Of a stretch of 64,000 nucleotides of DNA, positions 1 to 9,003 are shown one piece after another. Source of the DNA: Hymenobacter plasmatis (GTDB lineage: Bacteria > Bacteroidota > Bacteroidia > Cytophagales > Hymenobacteraceae); assembly GCF_020711255.1 (NCBI RefSeq), contig NZ_JAJFAW010000028.1, positions 1 through 64,000 on the forward strand. The letters are read 5' to 3'. Under the pieces are notes generated by a model. That model made no database searches and was not told the DNA's origin. It was given only the letters and a program-made list of their open reading frames with translations. The position numbers and the translations under genes are program-made. The first letter of the stretch is position 1; each line of letters opens with the position of its first letter.

Positions 1-331
1 GCCGTGGAGTACTTGTCCCATAAGTGCGTGCGAAATTCCAGCCCGGAAAATACACCATCACTCTTTGGGACTATACACCTAATCGAGCTGGCTATCCTAA
101 AAGCACATCGGATACGAGTTGGGCTGCTGAGCCCCACTTGAAGGCAGCTTGTGGTCACTTAAAAATCGAATTTGGGAATACCCAAGGGCCGCCCACGTGC
201 CTTTGCTGACCAAAAACAGGCTATGGCGAGCCACACCCATTAAAATTGGTTTGTGTTAAGATTATATAGTATGTTATTCTTGAGTTAATTTCAGCCCCTA
301 AATCATGACTATTGGCATTTAAAGCTTTTCT
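1..331. other. Left-edge region without a supported gene
   Basis: No convincing coding region is seen here. A 61-codon open frame at 24-209 lacks any recognisable motif, and its composition (several Pro, Thr and Cys residues) does not resemble a known family. The stretch from about 240 to 331 is AT-rich compared with the rest of the window and probably carries the promoter of the FAD enzyme that starts at 332. I could not assign a clear TTTG/TAnnTTTG pair to it. Confidence 0.4.
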
Positions 332-2140
332 ATGGATTCTACTTCTTCTCCCGTCATCCGAGTTGCAGTATTGGGAGGAGGGGTAGCGGGCATGAGTGCG
401 GCGCACGAACTGGCCGAGCGCGGCTTTTCGGTGGACGTATACGAGCGCCAGCCCCACTACGTAGGCGGCAAGGCCCGCTCGGTGGACGTGCCCCACACCG
501 GCACCGAGGGCCGCCCCGACCTGCCGGGCGAGCACGGGTTTCGGTTTTTCCCGGGCTTCTACAAGCACGTGACCGATACCATGAAACGCATCCCGTACGG
601 CACCAACCCACAGGGCGTGTTCGACAATCTGGTGGCTTCGGAGCGGGTGCTGCTGGCGCGGTTTGGAAAGCCGCCGCTGCCGGCGCTGGTCAACTTTCCC
701 AAGAACCTGGCCGACCTGGAAACGATTTTTCAGGACCTGACCGGAGCCGACACGGGCCTCAACGCCAGTGATATTAAGCTGTTTGCCGGCAGCTTGTGGC
801 AGATTCTTACCTCGAGCTACGAGCGGCGGCAGCAGGTGTACGAGCGCCAGAGCTGGTGGCAGTTTATGCAGACCGACGAGCAAGGGCACCGCGACGGTTA
901 CCCGGACGGCGCCGTGACGCCCTACGAAACGTACTGCGTGGGCGGCCTCACGCACTCGCTGGTAGCGGCGCAGCCCAAGTTGATGAGCATCAAAACGGGC
1001 GGCGACATCCTGCTGCAGCTGCTGCTGCTCACGGCCAACCCCGAGGCCCACACCGACCGCATCCTCAACGGGCCCACCAACGAAGTTTGGCTCAACCCCT
1101 GGCTGGCCCACCTCACGGGGAAGCTGGGTGTGCGCTACCACCACCACCGCTACGTCACGCGCTTCGACTGCGACCCGTACACCCGCCGCATCACGGCCGC
1201 GTACGTGCGGCCAGACGTGGGCGACGCCGAGGAGAAAATTGAGGCCGATTACTACGTCGCGGCCATGCCCGTCGAGCGCATGGCCCCGCTCATCAGCCCC
1301 GACATGCTGAAAGTGGACGAAACGCTGGGCTTTATCAAAATACTGGCCGCCCCGGAAACCCAGGCGCTGAACTGGATGAACGGCATTCAGTTTTACCTCA
1401 ACGTGGACGTGCCCCTGGCGCCGGGCCACATCATCTGCCTCGATTCGCCGTGGGCGCTGACGGGGATTTCGCAGGCTCAGTTCTGGCCGCAGCACCCACT
1501 GTCCGGGTACGGCGACGGCCAGGTTAAGGGCCTGATTTCGGTGGACGTGAGCAACTGGTTTGAGAAAGGGCTGAACGGCAAACTGGCCTCTGACTGCACC
1601 CTGCCCGAAGTGGTGGAAGAAGTGTGGGCCCAGCTGAAAAAGAGCCTCGTGCAAGCCAGCGGCGAATGCCTGCTGACCGATGCGATGCGCGTGGGCTACT
1701 ACGTCGATTCCGACATCGAGCCCGATACCCACCGCCCCACGCCGCCGCCCGTGCAGAGCCCCTTTGCCACCATGCACAACACCGAGCCGCTGCTCGTGAA
1801 CACGGCCAATTCCTGGAGCCTGCGCCCCGCCAGCTTTTGCGGCATCGAGAACCTATTTCTGGCCTCCGACTACGTGCGCACCAATACCGACCTGGCCACC
1901 ATGGAAGGCGCCAACGAGGCCGCGCGCCGGGCCGTGAACGGCATTATTGCGGCCAGCGGCAGCAGCGCGCCGCTCTGCAAAATCTGGCCCCTGCACGAGC
2001 CCGACGTGCTGGCCGTGCTGCGCTGGGAAGACCGCCGCCGCTTCGCGAAGGGCCTGCCCTGGACCGATAAATTGAGCTGGCTGGGGCAGGTCTTGCACGA
2101 GGCCAATCACTTGTACCATAAAATCCGAGGTTTCCGTTGA
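332..2140 (+). CDS. FAD-dependent amine-oxidase-like oxidoreductase
   Basis: The 602-residue protein opens with a Rossmann dinucleotide-binding motif (VLGGGVAGMSAAHELAERG, about residues 13-31) followed by an acidic residue (YERQ) that would contact the FAD ribose. This is the signature of the flavin amine oxidase / phytoene desaturase / hydroxysqualene dehydroxylase superfamily. The C-terminal part (about residues 500-540: GIENLFLASDYVRTNTDLATMEGA) is the second FAD-contacting block of that superfamily. The substrate cannot be read from the sequence; a carotenoid or isoprenoid dehydrogenase is plausible because relatives often act on such lipids. The stop codon overlaps the start of the downstream histidine kinase (TTGA), so the two are probably co-translated. 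No signal peptide is seen, so a cytoplasmic or membrane-peripheral location is inferred. Confidence 0.8.
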   Translation: MDSTSSPVIRVAVLGGGVAGMSAAHELAERGFSVDVYERQPHYVGGKARSVDVPHTGTEGRPDLPGEHGFRFFPGFYKHVTDTMKRIPYGTNPQGVFDNLVASERVLLARFGKPPLPALVNFPKNLADLETIFQDLTGADTGLNASDIKLFAGSLWQILTSSYERRQQVYERQSWWQFMQTDEQGHRDGYPDGAVTPYETYCVGGLTHSLVAAQPKLMSIKTGGDILLQLLLLTANPEAHTDRILNGPTNEVWLNPWLAHLTGKLGVRYHHHRYVTRFDCDPYTRRITAAYVRPDVGDAEEKIEADYYVAAMPVERMAPLISPDMLKVDETLGFIKILAAPETQALNWMNGIQFYLNVDVPLAPGHIICLDSPWALTGISQAQFWPQHPLSGYGDGQVKGLISVDVSNWFEKGLNGKLASDCTLPEVVEEVWAQLKKSLVQASGECLLTDAMRVGYYVDSDIEPDTHRPTPPPVQSPFATMHNTEPLLVNTANSWSLRPASFCGIENLFLASDYVRTNTDLATMEGANEAARRAVNGIIAASGSSAPLCKIWPLHEPDVLAVLRWEDRRRFAKGLPWTDKLSWLGQVLHEANHLYHKIRGFR

Positions 2141-3690
2141 GCGCCCCCATTCCGTCTATATCACCCGCTGCTAGTGCCGCTGCTGCCGCTCCCATTTCGG
2201 CTGCCCGGCCGGGGCTGCTGCCGGCCTTGGGTCGTTTTTTCGCGGCCCTCGCTGAAGGATTTAATCGCCTGAGCGCCTGGTTTTTTCCGGCCAGCTTTGG
2301 CGGCGCGCTCGATGAGCGCCGCCAGGCCCGCATCATCCTGAATTCGAATTTGCTTACCATCCTCTTCTCGCTCAACTTTCTGGGCCTGAGCTGGTGGGGC
2401 ACGTATACCCCGGGCCTGATTATCATGTCGGGCAGTGCGGTCGTGTTTTTGGCGCTGGCGCTGGGGTTCCGCTACCGACTGTATTCGTACACCACCTTCG
2501 GCTACCTCTACGTGGCGGGCGGCATCCTTACGGTGGCCCTGAATAGCTACTACCAGGGCGGCTACTACGCGGCCACCACACCCTGGCTGGTGCTCTGGCC
2601 GCTGGCGGCCACGTTCTTGCTGGGCCGGCGCGGGGGGCTGATATTCTCGCTCGTGAGCCTGCTAACGGTGGTCTTTTTTTGGGTGCTGGTGAACCAGCAC
2701 ATCCCGTTGCGCAGCTACGTGCCGGTGGTCAAGCTGCACTTCTGGCATCTGGACATTCTGGTGGGCATGATGCTCATTATCCTCATGCTGGCTTTGGTGT
2801 TCGATAACATCAACTCGCACACCCTGCACATCATCAGCGAACAAAACGTCCTGCTCTCGGAACGCACCGCCCAACTGGAGCAGTCGCTCACCGACCTGAA
2901 GGAAGCCCAGACGCAGCTGATACAGAAGGAGAAAATGGCCTCACTGGGGGAGCTCACGGCCGGCATTGCCCACGAGATTCAAAACCCGCTCAACTTCGTC
3001 AACAACTTCGCCGAAGTCTCGGCCGAGCTGGTGACCGAACTCCAGGAAGCGCAGGCGGCCGGCGACGCAGCCGAAGTGGTGGACCTGGCCGGCGACTTGG
3101 GCAAGAACCTGGGCAAAATCCAGCAGCACGGGCGCCGGGCGGCGGGCATCGTCAAGGGCATGCTCGAGCACAGCCGCACCAGCACGGGCGAGCGCACGCC
3201 TACCGACTTAAACAGCCTCTGCGACGAATACCTGCGCCTGGCCTACCACGGCCTGCGCGCCAAAGACAAAAGCTTCAACGCCACGCTGAATACCGACTTT
3301 ACGGCGGACCTGCCGACGGTGCGAGTAGTGGGCCCGGACGTGGGCCGGGTGCTGCTCAATTTGTTCAATAATGCCTTCTACGCCGTGCGCCAGCGCCAGC
3401 AGCAGGGCGACGCCAACTACCGCCCGGTAGTAGAAGTAAACACCCGCCTGGTCAATCAGCAGGTGGTGATTCAGGTGCGCGACAATGGCATCGGCATGAG
3501 CAACTCCGTGCGGGAAAAGGTCTTTCAGCCCTTCTTTACCACCAAGCCGCCGGGCGAGGGCACGGGGTTGGGCTTGTCGCTTTCGCACGACATCATTGCC
3601 CAGGGCCACGGCGGCGCGCTCACCGTGGAGAGCCACGAAGGCCAGGGCACGACCTTCTCCCTGGGCTTGCCCGTGACCAGCCCGGCCTAA
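2137..3690 (+). CDS. Membrane sensor histidine kinase
   Basis: This is a 517-residue sensor kinase. About six hydrophobic segments fall between residues 65 and 225, followed by a coiled-coil linker (LSERTAQLEQSLTDLKEAQT) and a dimerisation/phosphoacceptor domain with the H box GIAHEIQNPLNF (His near 279). The HATPase domain shows the N box (NLFNNAFYAV), G1 (DNGIGM), F (FQPFFTT) and G2 (GEGTGLGLSL) motifs. The kinase appears complete, but no response regulator lies next to it. The start is a TTG that overlaps the stop of the preceding FAD enzyme by 4 nt, with a purine-rich GAGG about 6 nt upstream. The coupling suggests that the kinase and oxidoreductase are made together, but the sensed signal is unknown. 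Confidence 0.88.
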   Translation: MSAPIPSISPAASAAAAAPISAARPGLLPALGRFFAALAEGFNRLSAWFFPASFGGALDERRQARIILNSNLLTILFSLNFLGLSWWGTYTPGLIIMSGSAVVFLALALGFRYRLYSYTTFGYLYVAGGILTVALNSYYQGGYYAATTPWLVLWPLAATFLLGRRGGLIFSLVSLLTVVFFWVLVNQHIPLRSYVPVVKLHFWHLDILVGMMLIILMLALVFDNINSHTLHIISEQNVLLSERTAQLEQSLTDLKEAQTQLIQKEKMASLGELTAGIAHEIQNPLNFVNNFAEVSAELVTELQEAQAAGDAAEVVDLAGDLGKNLGKIQQHGRRAAGIVKGMLEHSRTSTGERTPTDLNSLCDEYLRLAYHGLRAKDKSFNATLNTDFTADLPTVRVVGPDVGRVLLNLFNNAFYAVRQRQQQGDANYRPVVEVNTRLVNQQVVIQVRDNGIGMSNSVREKVFQPFFTTKPPGEGTGLGLSLSHDIIAQGHGGALTVESHEGQGTTFSLGLPVTSPA

Positions 3691-3734
3691 CGGCTGCCCT
3701 GGTCAGCCCCGGTTTTGCTATTCAGCTGGTTTGC

Positions 3735-5591
3735 TTACGGCTGCAGCTCGCTCAGGATGGGGTGGGCCAGGCTGGGCAGCGTGGCTTGCTGCGGCTTGAG
3801 CAGCTCCAGTACCGTGATGTCGTTGGCGCCTTTTTTCAGCCACTCGGCGGGCACGTACAGCGTTTGCTGCGGCCCAATGGCCCAGTAGCGGCCCAGGTGG
3901 TGGCCATTGACCCAGACGCAGCCTTTGCCCCAGGCCCGCATGTCCAGGTACGTGTCGGCTGGGGTGGCGAGCGTGAACGTGGCCGAACGCAGCACCGGGG
4001 CCGCCGTGGCCGCCGGCGCTGGGGCCGTGCCCTGGGCCACCACCGGCGCCGTATCGAAAGGCAGGCGATACATACGCCAGTCTTTTACCTCCCGGCCATC
4101 GAGGCGCACATTCTGAGTGATGCCTTTGGTGTTCTCCAGCAGGTACTTGCCAAAATTGATGCGCCCCATGTTCTCCACTAATATATCCAGCTGGACCGGG
4201 CCCTTCGGCAGGGCGAGGCGCAGGCTGTCCTGGTTGAGGCGGCGGTCGAGGGTGCCCACGCGCTGGCCGTTCACCAGCACCACGGCGTAGTCGCGCAGCT
4301 CGGTAATTTTCAGCAGCTGCGTGCGGCCACCCGGCACGGTGGCGCGGTACAGCACAAAGCCATACGCCTGCCGGAGGCCTTCGAAGGTGAGCGGCGTGCT
4401 GCTGAACACGGGCGCGGGCAAGCGGCTGAGCAGGCTGGCAACCCGGGTGAGCTGCAGGGTGGGCAATGCGGCGGCCAGGCGGGCCGCCGGCACCGGCGGA
4501 AGGGGCTGCCCCGCGGGCCGGTACTTGGCAATGACCTGGCGGAAGGCCAGAAACTTGGGGGTGGCGTTGCCGGCTTCGTCGAGCGGCGCGTCGTAGTCGT
4601 AGCTGCTCACCTGCGGCTCGTAGCGGGTGGTGCCGCCCTTGTAGTTGGCCCCGTTCATGAAGCCGCGGGTGCTGCCGCCGTGAAACATGTACAGGTTGAT
4701 GGATAGGCCGGCTTTCAGCACCGAATCCAGCCGCGCCGTGTACTTCTCGGCCGGCACGGTGTGGTGAGGGGCGCCCCACCAGTCGAACCAGGCCGGGTAC
4801 CATTCGGCAATGAAGTACGGACCCTGTCCGTTGTGATTGGCGCGCACCAGCGCCTTCACCTCCCGGGGCTGGTCGAGGCCGTTTACGGCGGGCAGCAGGC
4901 CGGGCAGGTGGCCCGCAGCTACGTCATTGGCCGGGTCGCAGGTATAGAGCAGGCCGTCGAAGCCGACCTGCTGAAACAGCTGTTTGTTGAGGGCCAGGTA
5001 CTGCTTGTCGCTGCCGTAGGAGCCGTATTCGTTTTCTACCTGCACCATCAGCACCGGGCCGCCGTGGTTTACTTGCAGCGGCGCCAGCTGCTGGCCCACG
5101 GCCTGAATGTAGCGCCGGTAGGCGGCCACGTACTGTGGCTCCTGGCTGCGCACTTTCAGGCCGGGCACGTTCTGCAGCCAGTACGGGTAGCCGCCAAATT
5201 CCCACTCAGCGCACACGTAGGGGCTGGGCCGTAGCACCACCCACAGGCCTTCTTCCTGGGCCATGCGCACGAAGGCAGCCACGTCATTATTGCCCTTGAA
5301 ATCGTACTGGCCCGGCTGGGGCTCGTGCGCGTTCCAAAAGACGTAGGTGCCAATAGTATTTAGCCCCATGGCCTTGGCCATTTTCAACCGCGAGCGCCAG
5401 GCTTCCCGCGGGATGCGGGGGTAGTGCAGCTCGCCCGAAATCATCTGAAAGGGCTGGCCATCGAGCAGGAAGCTCTCGGCCCCCAGCGCAAACGTGTGCC
5501 GGGGAGCTTGCGCCTGGGCTACCAGACAGCAGGCGCTCAGGACACTTAGCAGCAAGAAGTGGCGAAACCCTTTGCGGAGCGCGAAGTCCAT
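3735..5591 (-). CDS. GH35 beta-galactosidase, secreted
   Basis: This is a 618-residue protein of glycoside hydrolase family 35, which removes terminal beta-galactose. I place the start at the internal ATG at 5591 because it is followed directly by a good signal peptide (basic n-region, then FLLLSVLSACCLVAQAQA); the frame is open upstream but that extension is not signal-like. The TIM barrel begins with the conserved GELHYPRIPREAW block. The acid/base glutamate is in VENEYGSYG (about residue 186) and the nucleophile in IAEWYPAWFDWWG (about residue 263). C-terminal beta-sandwich domains follow and contain WVNGHHLGRYW. It stands alone, convergent with the histidine kinase, 16 kb from the pectin cluster, yet its promoter carries the same direct-repeat architecture as that cluster (5673-5717). 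It is therefore probably co-regulated for galactan or arabinogalactan side-chain removal. Confidence 0.9.
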   Translation of the reverse strand: MDFALRKGFRHFLLLSVLSACCLVAQAQAPRHTFALGAESFLLDGQPFQMISGELHYPRIPREAWRSRLKMAKAMGLNTIGTYVFWNAHEPQPGQYDFKGNNDVAAFVRMAQEEGLWVVLRPSPYVCAEWEFGGYPYWLQNVPGLKVRSQEPQYVAAYRRYIQAVGQQLAPLQVNHGGPVLMVQVENEYGSYGSDKQYLALNKQLFQQVGFDGLLYTCDPANDVAAGHLPGLLPAVNGLDQPREVKALVRANHNGQGPYFIAEWYPAWFDWWGAPHHTVPAEKYTARLDSVLKAGLSINLYMFHGGSTRGFMNGANYKGGTTRYEPQVSSYDYDAPLDEAGNATPKFLAFRQVIAKYRPAGQPLPPVPAARLAAALPTLQLTRVASLLSRLPAPVFSSTPLTFEGLRQAYGFVLYRATVPGGRTQLLKITELRDYAVVLVNGQRVGTLDRRLNQDSLRLALPKGPVQLDILVENMGRINFGKYLLENTKGITQNVRLDGREVKDWRMYRLPFDTAPVVAQGTAPAPAATAAPVLRSATFTLATPADTYLDMRAWGKGCVWVNGHHLGRYWAIGPQQTLYVPAEWLKKGANDITVLELLKPQQATLPSLAHPILSELQP

Positions 5592-5961
5592 TTTAGAATT
5601 TTGATGGGTTTTTAGAACTGGTAAGGCTGGTACTGCGCAGCCGTGGTTTAGCCACTGCAGAAAGCCGAGCAGCAAAGAAGGCTACTGCCGCCCTCACAAC
5701 CCTTATGCACTCTCCTGACAGCCGACCGGCGGATGCGGATTTTGCAACGGCCACGGTTTATAAAGAGAAACAAGCGTGGCTTTCGGCACCAAGCGGCAGC
5801 AGTAAAAACAACCTACTGCTGGCCGGCTGGGCGGGTTCGGCTACCTGCGTTTCCGTCCTTACCTTCAAGGGGCAAACTGCTGCGATGCTACCCTTGCAAA
5901 CTGCATCATTATAAAACAGGAGAACCTCGCCGTCCACGCACTTGCCTACTTCGCTCCGGCT
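5592..5961. other. Divergent intergenic region between GH35 and eutB
   Basis: This 370-bp region separates the divergently transcribed GH35 and eutB genes. Its left half holds the GH35 promoter at 5673-5717. A small plus-strand open frame at 5705-5914 starts inside that operator and has no recognisable features, so I do not call it a gene. A single CAGGAG at 5917-5922, upstream of eutB, lacks a partner repeat and a -7 box at the correct distance. Confidence 0.5.
5673..5717 (-). promoter_or_regulatory. Direct-repeat operator and -7 box for the GH35 gene
   Basis: Read on the minus strand: CAGGAG (5712-5717), a 4-nt spacer AGTG, CATAAG (5702-5707), then exactly 21 nt, then CTTCTTTG (5673-5680), which matches the TTTG half of the Bacteroidota -7 box TAnnTTTG. 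The start codon lies 81 nt downstream. The second repeat is degenerate, but spacing and order are the same as at nine other sites in this window. Confidence 0.65.
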
Positions 5962-7362
5962 ATGCCCTACCGCCACACCATTGACAGCCGCACCTACGTT
6001 TTCGATGACCTGAAAACGCTGCTGGCGCGGGCCTCGCCGCTGCGCTCCGGCGATGTGCTGGCCGGGCTGGCCGCCACGACTGCCGCGGAGCGCGTAGCAG
6101 CTCAATTTGCCCTGGCCGATGTGCCCCTGCGGCAGTTCCTGACCGAGGCGCTGGTACCCTACGAGCAAGACGAAGTCACGCGCCTGATTGTGGACACCCA
6201 CAATGCGGGCGCGTTTGCCGGCATCGCCCACTTCACCGTGGGGCAATTGCGCGACTGGCTAGTGTCAGACGCGGCCGATGCCGCCTCGCTGCACGCGCTG
6301 GCGCCGGGCCTGGCGCCGGGCCTGACGCCGGAGATGGTGGCCGCCGTCTCGAAGCTGCTGCGCAACCAGGAGCTGATTGCTGTGGCCCGACGCTGCGAAG
6401 TGGTGACGCGCTTTCGCAACACGCTGGGACTGCGCGGGCACCTGGCCACGCGCCTGCAGCCCAACCACCCCACCGACGATTTGCGCGGCATCGCGGCCAG
6501 CCTGGTCGACGGCCTGCTCTACGGCAGCGGCGACGCCGTTATCGGCATCAACCCCGCCACGGACAGCCCCCGGGTGGTGCACCAGCTGCTGCAGATGCTC
6601 GACGAGGTGCGCGAGCAATACGCCATCCCGACCCAGACCTGCGTACTCTGCCACGTCACGACCACGCTGGGCCTCATTGAGCAGGGCGCGCCCGTGGACC
6701 TCACCTTTCAATCCATCGGCGGCACCGAGGCGGCCAACCAGAGCTTCGGGGTGAGCCTGGCGCTGCTGCAGGAAGCCTGGGAGGCCACGCTGGCGCTGCG
6801 ACGCGGCACGCTGGGCCAGCACGTGATGTACTTCGAAACCGGCCAGGGCAGCGCCTTGTCGGCCAATGCCCACCAGGGCGTTGACCAGCAAACCTGCGAG
6901 GCCCGGGCCTATGCCGTGGCGCGCCGGTTTTCGCCCCTGCTGGTCAATTCGGTGGTCGGCTTCATCGGCCCGGAGTACCTCTACGACGGCAAGCAAATCA
7001 TTCGGGCGGCGCTGGAAGACCATTTCTGCGGCAAGCTGCTGGGCCTGCCCATGGGCGTAGACGTGTGCTACACCAACCACGCCGAAGCCGACCAGGACGA
7101 CATGGACACGCTGCTCACCCTGCTCGGCGTGGCCGGCTGCAACTACATCATGGGCGTGCCCGGCGCCGACGACATCCTGCTCCACTACCAGTCCACCTCT
7201 TTCCACGATGCGCTGTACCTGCGGCAGGTGTTGGGCCTGCGCCCGGCCCCGGAGTTTGCAGCCTGGCTGGAGCAGCAGGGCATTTTCACGGCCCACGGCC
7301 AGTTGCTGCCGGCGGCGGCCGCCGCCCGGCGGCTGGGTCCCCTGCCCTCCGTGCTGCGCTAG
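5962..7362 (+). CDS. eutB: Ethanolamine ammonia-lyase large subunit
   Basis: This 466-residue protein is the alpha (EutB) subunit of adenosylcobalamin-dependent ethanolamine ammonia-lyase, which converts ethanolamine to acetaldehyde and ammonia. Length and the conserved blocks fit the family: an N-terminal GDVLAGLAA segment, the TIM-barrel core (LVDGLLYGSGDAVIGINPATDS, about residues 180-200, split here by normal sequence), YFETGQGSALSANAH (about 293-307) and DVCYTNHAEADQDDMDTLL (about 371-389), which contain substrate- and cofactor-contacting residues. eutC follows 35 nt downstream. No shell, reactivase (eutA) or regulator genes flank it, so the enzyme probably works free in the cytoplasm for nitrogen or carbon scavenging. 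Confidence 0.95.
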   Translation: MPYRHTIDSRTYVFDDLKTLLARASPLRSGDVLAGLAATTAAERVAAQFALADVPLRQFLTEALVPYEQDEVTRLIVDTHNAGAFAGIAHFTVGQLRDWLVSDAADAASLHALAPGLAPGLTPEMVAAVSKLLRNQELIAVARRCEVVTRFRNTLGLRGHLATRLQPNHPTDDLRGIAASLVDGLLYGSGDAVIGINPATDSPRVVHQLLQMLDEVREQYAIPTQTCVLCHVTTTLGLIEQGAPVDLTFQSIGGTEAANQSFGVSLALLQEAWEATLALRRGTLGQHVMYFETGQGSALSANAHQGVDQQTCEARAYAVARRFSPLLVNSVVGFIGPEYLYDGKQIIRAALEDHFCGKLLGLPMGVDVCYTNHAEADQDDMDTLLTLLGVAGCNYIMGVPGADDILLHYQSTSFHDALYLRQVLGLRPAPEFAAWLEQQGIFTAHGQLLPAAAAARRLGPLPSVLR

Positions 7363-7397
7363 GCTCAATCCTCCTACCAACCTAATAAACCGTCTCA

Positions 7398-8177
7398 ATG
7401 TCCAGCCCAATTGTCCTGCCCCCGCCCGGTGCCGCGCCGGAACCCGACCCTTGGAATGCACTGCGGGCATTTACCGCCGCGCGCATTGCGCTGGGGCGCA
7501 GCGGTACCAGCGTGCCGCTGCGGGAGTCGCTGGCGTTCCGGCTGGCCCATGCCCACGCCCGCGACGCGGTGTACTCTGCCCTGGCCCTGGAGCCACTGCG
7601 TGCCGGCTTGGAGCAGCTGCAGTTCCCCTTCTGCGCGGTGCAGAGCCGCGCCCAAACCCGCGAGCAGTACCTGCAGCGCCCGGACTGGGGCCGACAGCTA
7701 ACCGAAACTTCCCGGGCGCAACTGGCGGAGCTTGCCATTGGCGAATCCGACATCGCCGTGGTCCTGGCCGATGGCCTGTCGGCCACGGCCGTGAACGGCC
7801 ACGCTCTGCCGCTGCTGCGACAGCTGCTGCCGATGCTGAAAGCGGCTGGCTTCCTACTGGCCCCGATTACGCTGGCCGAACAGGCCCGTGTAGCGCTCGG
7901 CGATGAAGTGGGCCAGCTACTAAGGGCGCGGCTGGTGCTGATGCTCATTGGCGAGCGGCCCGGGCTGAGCGCACCCAACAGCTTGGGCGCCTACTTCACC
8001 TACGGCCCCCGGCCCGGCCTCACCGACGAGGCGCGCAACTGTGTGTCCAACATCCGCCCCGAAGGGCTGACTTACCCGGCCGCGGCGGCCACGCTGTTTT
8101 ACCTGCTGCAGGAGGCGATGCGGCGGCAGCTTTCCGGGGTTGGGCTGAAAGATGAGTCGGACTTGCGGTTAGGCTAA
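7398..8177 (+). CDS. eutC: Ethanolamine ammonia-lyase small subunit
   Basis: This 259-residue protein is the beta (EutC) subunit that completes the B12 site of ethanolamine ammonia-lyase. Recognisable family blocks are the N-terminal ALRAFTAARIALGRSGTSVP, where basic residues help hold the cofactor, the central IVLADGLSA segment and the C-terminal LIGERPGLSAPNSLGAYFTYGPRPG block followed by NCVSNIRPEGL. It lies 35 nt after eutB in the same direction and is almost certainly co-transcribed. The gene end is convergent with the DinB-like gene, with only about 50 nt between stops and no clear terminator hairpin. Confidence 0.95.
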   Translation: MSSPIVLPPPGAAPEPDPWNALRAFTAARIALGRSGTSVPLRESLAFRLAHAHARDAVYSALALEPLRAGLEQLQFPFCAVQSRAQTREQYLQRPDWGRQLTETSRAQLAELAIGESDIAVVLADGLSATAVNGHALPLLRQLLPMLKAAGFLLAPITLAEQARVALGDEVGQLLRARLVLMLIGERPGLSAPNSLGAYFTYGPRPGLTDEARNCVSNIRPEGLTYPAAAATLFYLLQEAMRRQLSGVGLKDESDLRLG

Positions 8178-8228
8178 TTCCGGGCGGTGGGAATCTTAAA
8201 GAGGTTCCAGCGGGCAGCGGCGGCTAGC

Positions 8229-8711
8229 TCAATCCCAGTTGTGCAGGAGGCGCCTCACCAGAATGATTTGCCCGGTGTGGTAGGCGGTATGGTCGGCGAT
8301 GAGCACGGCTTCCCGAAACAGCGACTGGCCCGTGCCCTGCGGCAGGGGCGCAAATAGGTCCTGCGCCGGCTCATCGAGCACGGCCAGGAACCGGTCCCGG
8401 TCGTGCGCAATCTGCTTGAGCGTAGCCTGCAAGCCTTCGGCAGTACCGGGCGCATCCGGGCCGGGCCAATACTCATCCGGCCACGAGGGCGAGACGTGGG
8501 CCGGGTTCAGGCAGAACTCGACAATGTCCCACTGCGTGATTCGAATGTGCTCCACCAGCTGCCAGAGGGTATAGGGCAGGTCCGGCACGGAGTGGTTGAG
8601 CAGGTTCGTGGGGAGTTTGGCACAGGCCTCGGCCAGGGGCACGTGGGCATTGCCGTGGTGAAGCAGCTGCCGGAGTTCGTCGACGATGCGGGCGCGGGTG
8701 GTTGGGTCCAT
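8229..8711 (-). CDS. DinB-like four-helix metal-binding protein
   Basis: This 160-residue cytoplasmic protein has the features of the DinB/YfiT superfamily: a helical bundle with histidines in positions typical of a metal triad (VEHIRITQWD near residue 50, and ADHTAYHTGQIILVRRLL near 139-156). Family members include thiol S-transferases and proteins of unknown function; nothing here identifies a substrate. The stop codon overlaps an intergenic TAGCTCAAT word on the opposite strand. It appears monocistronic. Confidence 0.82.
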   Translation of the reverse strand: MDPTTRARIVDELRQLLHHGNAHVPLAEACAKLPTNLLNHSVPDLPYTLWQLVEHIRITQWDIVEFCLNPAHVSPSWPDEYWPGPDAPGTAEGLQATLKQIAHDRDRFLAVLDEPAQDLFAPLPQGTGQSLFREAVLIADHTAYHTGQIILVRRLLHNWD

Positions 8712-9003
8712 GGGTGGGGCGGGGTTGTGGTGAAGGCCGGAAGTTAGCCATCTGCGCGGGTTGGGCTAGAGCAGATGAGGCTATTCATACATTGCACCGG
8801 ACCTGCCCGCTGCGGGAGGCTTTGACAGGCAGGCCACTACCTGGCTCCGTTGTCGTGGTTCAAAAACAATGTCACCGGCATTGCGCATTAAAACCCGCTT
8901 TCAGGACCTTTTAAAGGGCTTTTTAATGTACTAGCAAAGTACCGCCCGTTTGTGACAGCGCCTTTCCACGCCACAAAACGCCCGCCCCCTCCTGCTCCAA
9001 GTC

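Noticed and set aside
24..209. A 61-codon open frame at the left edge
   Set aside because: No recognisable motif, no clear ribosome-binding region, and no neighbour to support it.
221..1777. A 518-codon minus-strand open frame opposite the FAD oxidoreductase
   Set aside because: Shadow frame: His/Val/Arg-rich low-complexity composition, no domain, and the opposite strand encodes a clear FAD enzyme.
5705..5914. A 69-codon open frame between GH35 and eutB
   Set aside because: Its start lies inside the GH35 operator and the product has no conserved feature.
5917..5922. A CAGGAG hexamer upstream of eutB
   Set aside because: No second repeat 10 bp away and no TTTG-type box 21 nt downstream; more likely a purine-rich leader sequence.
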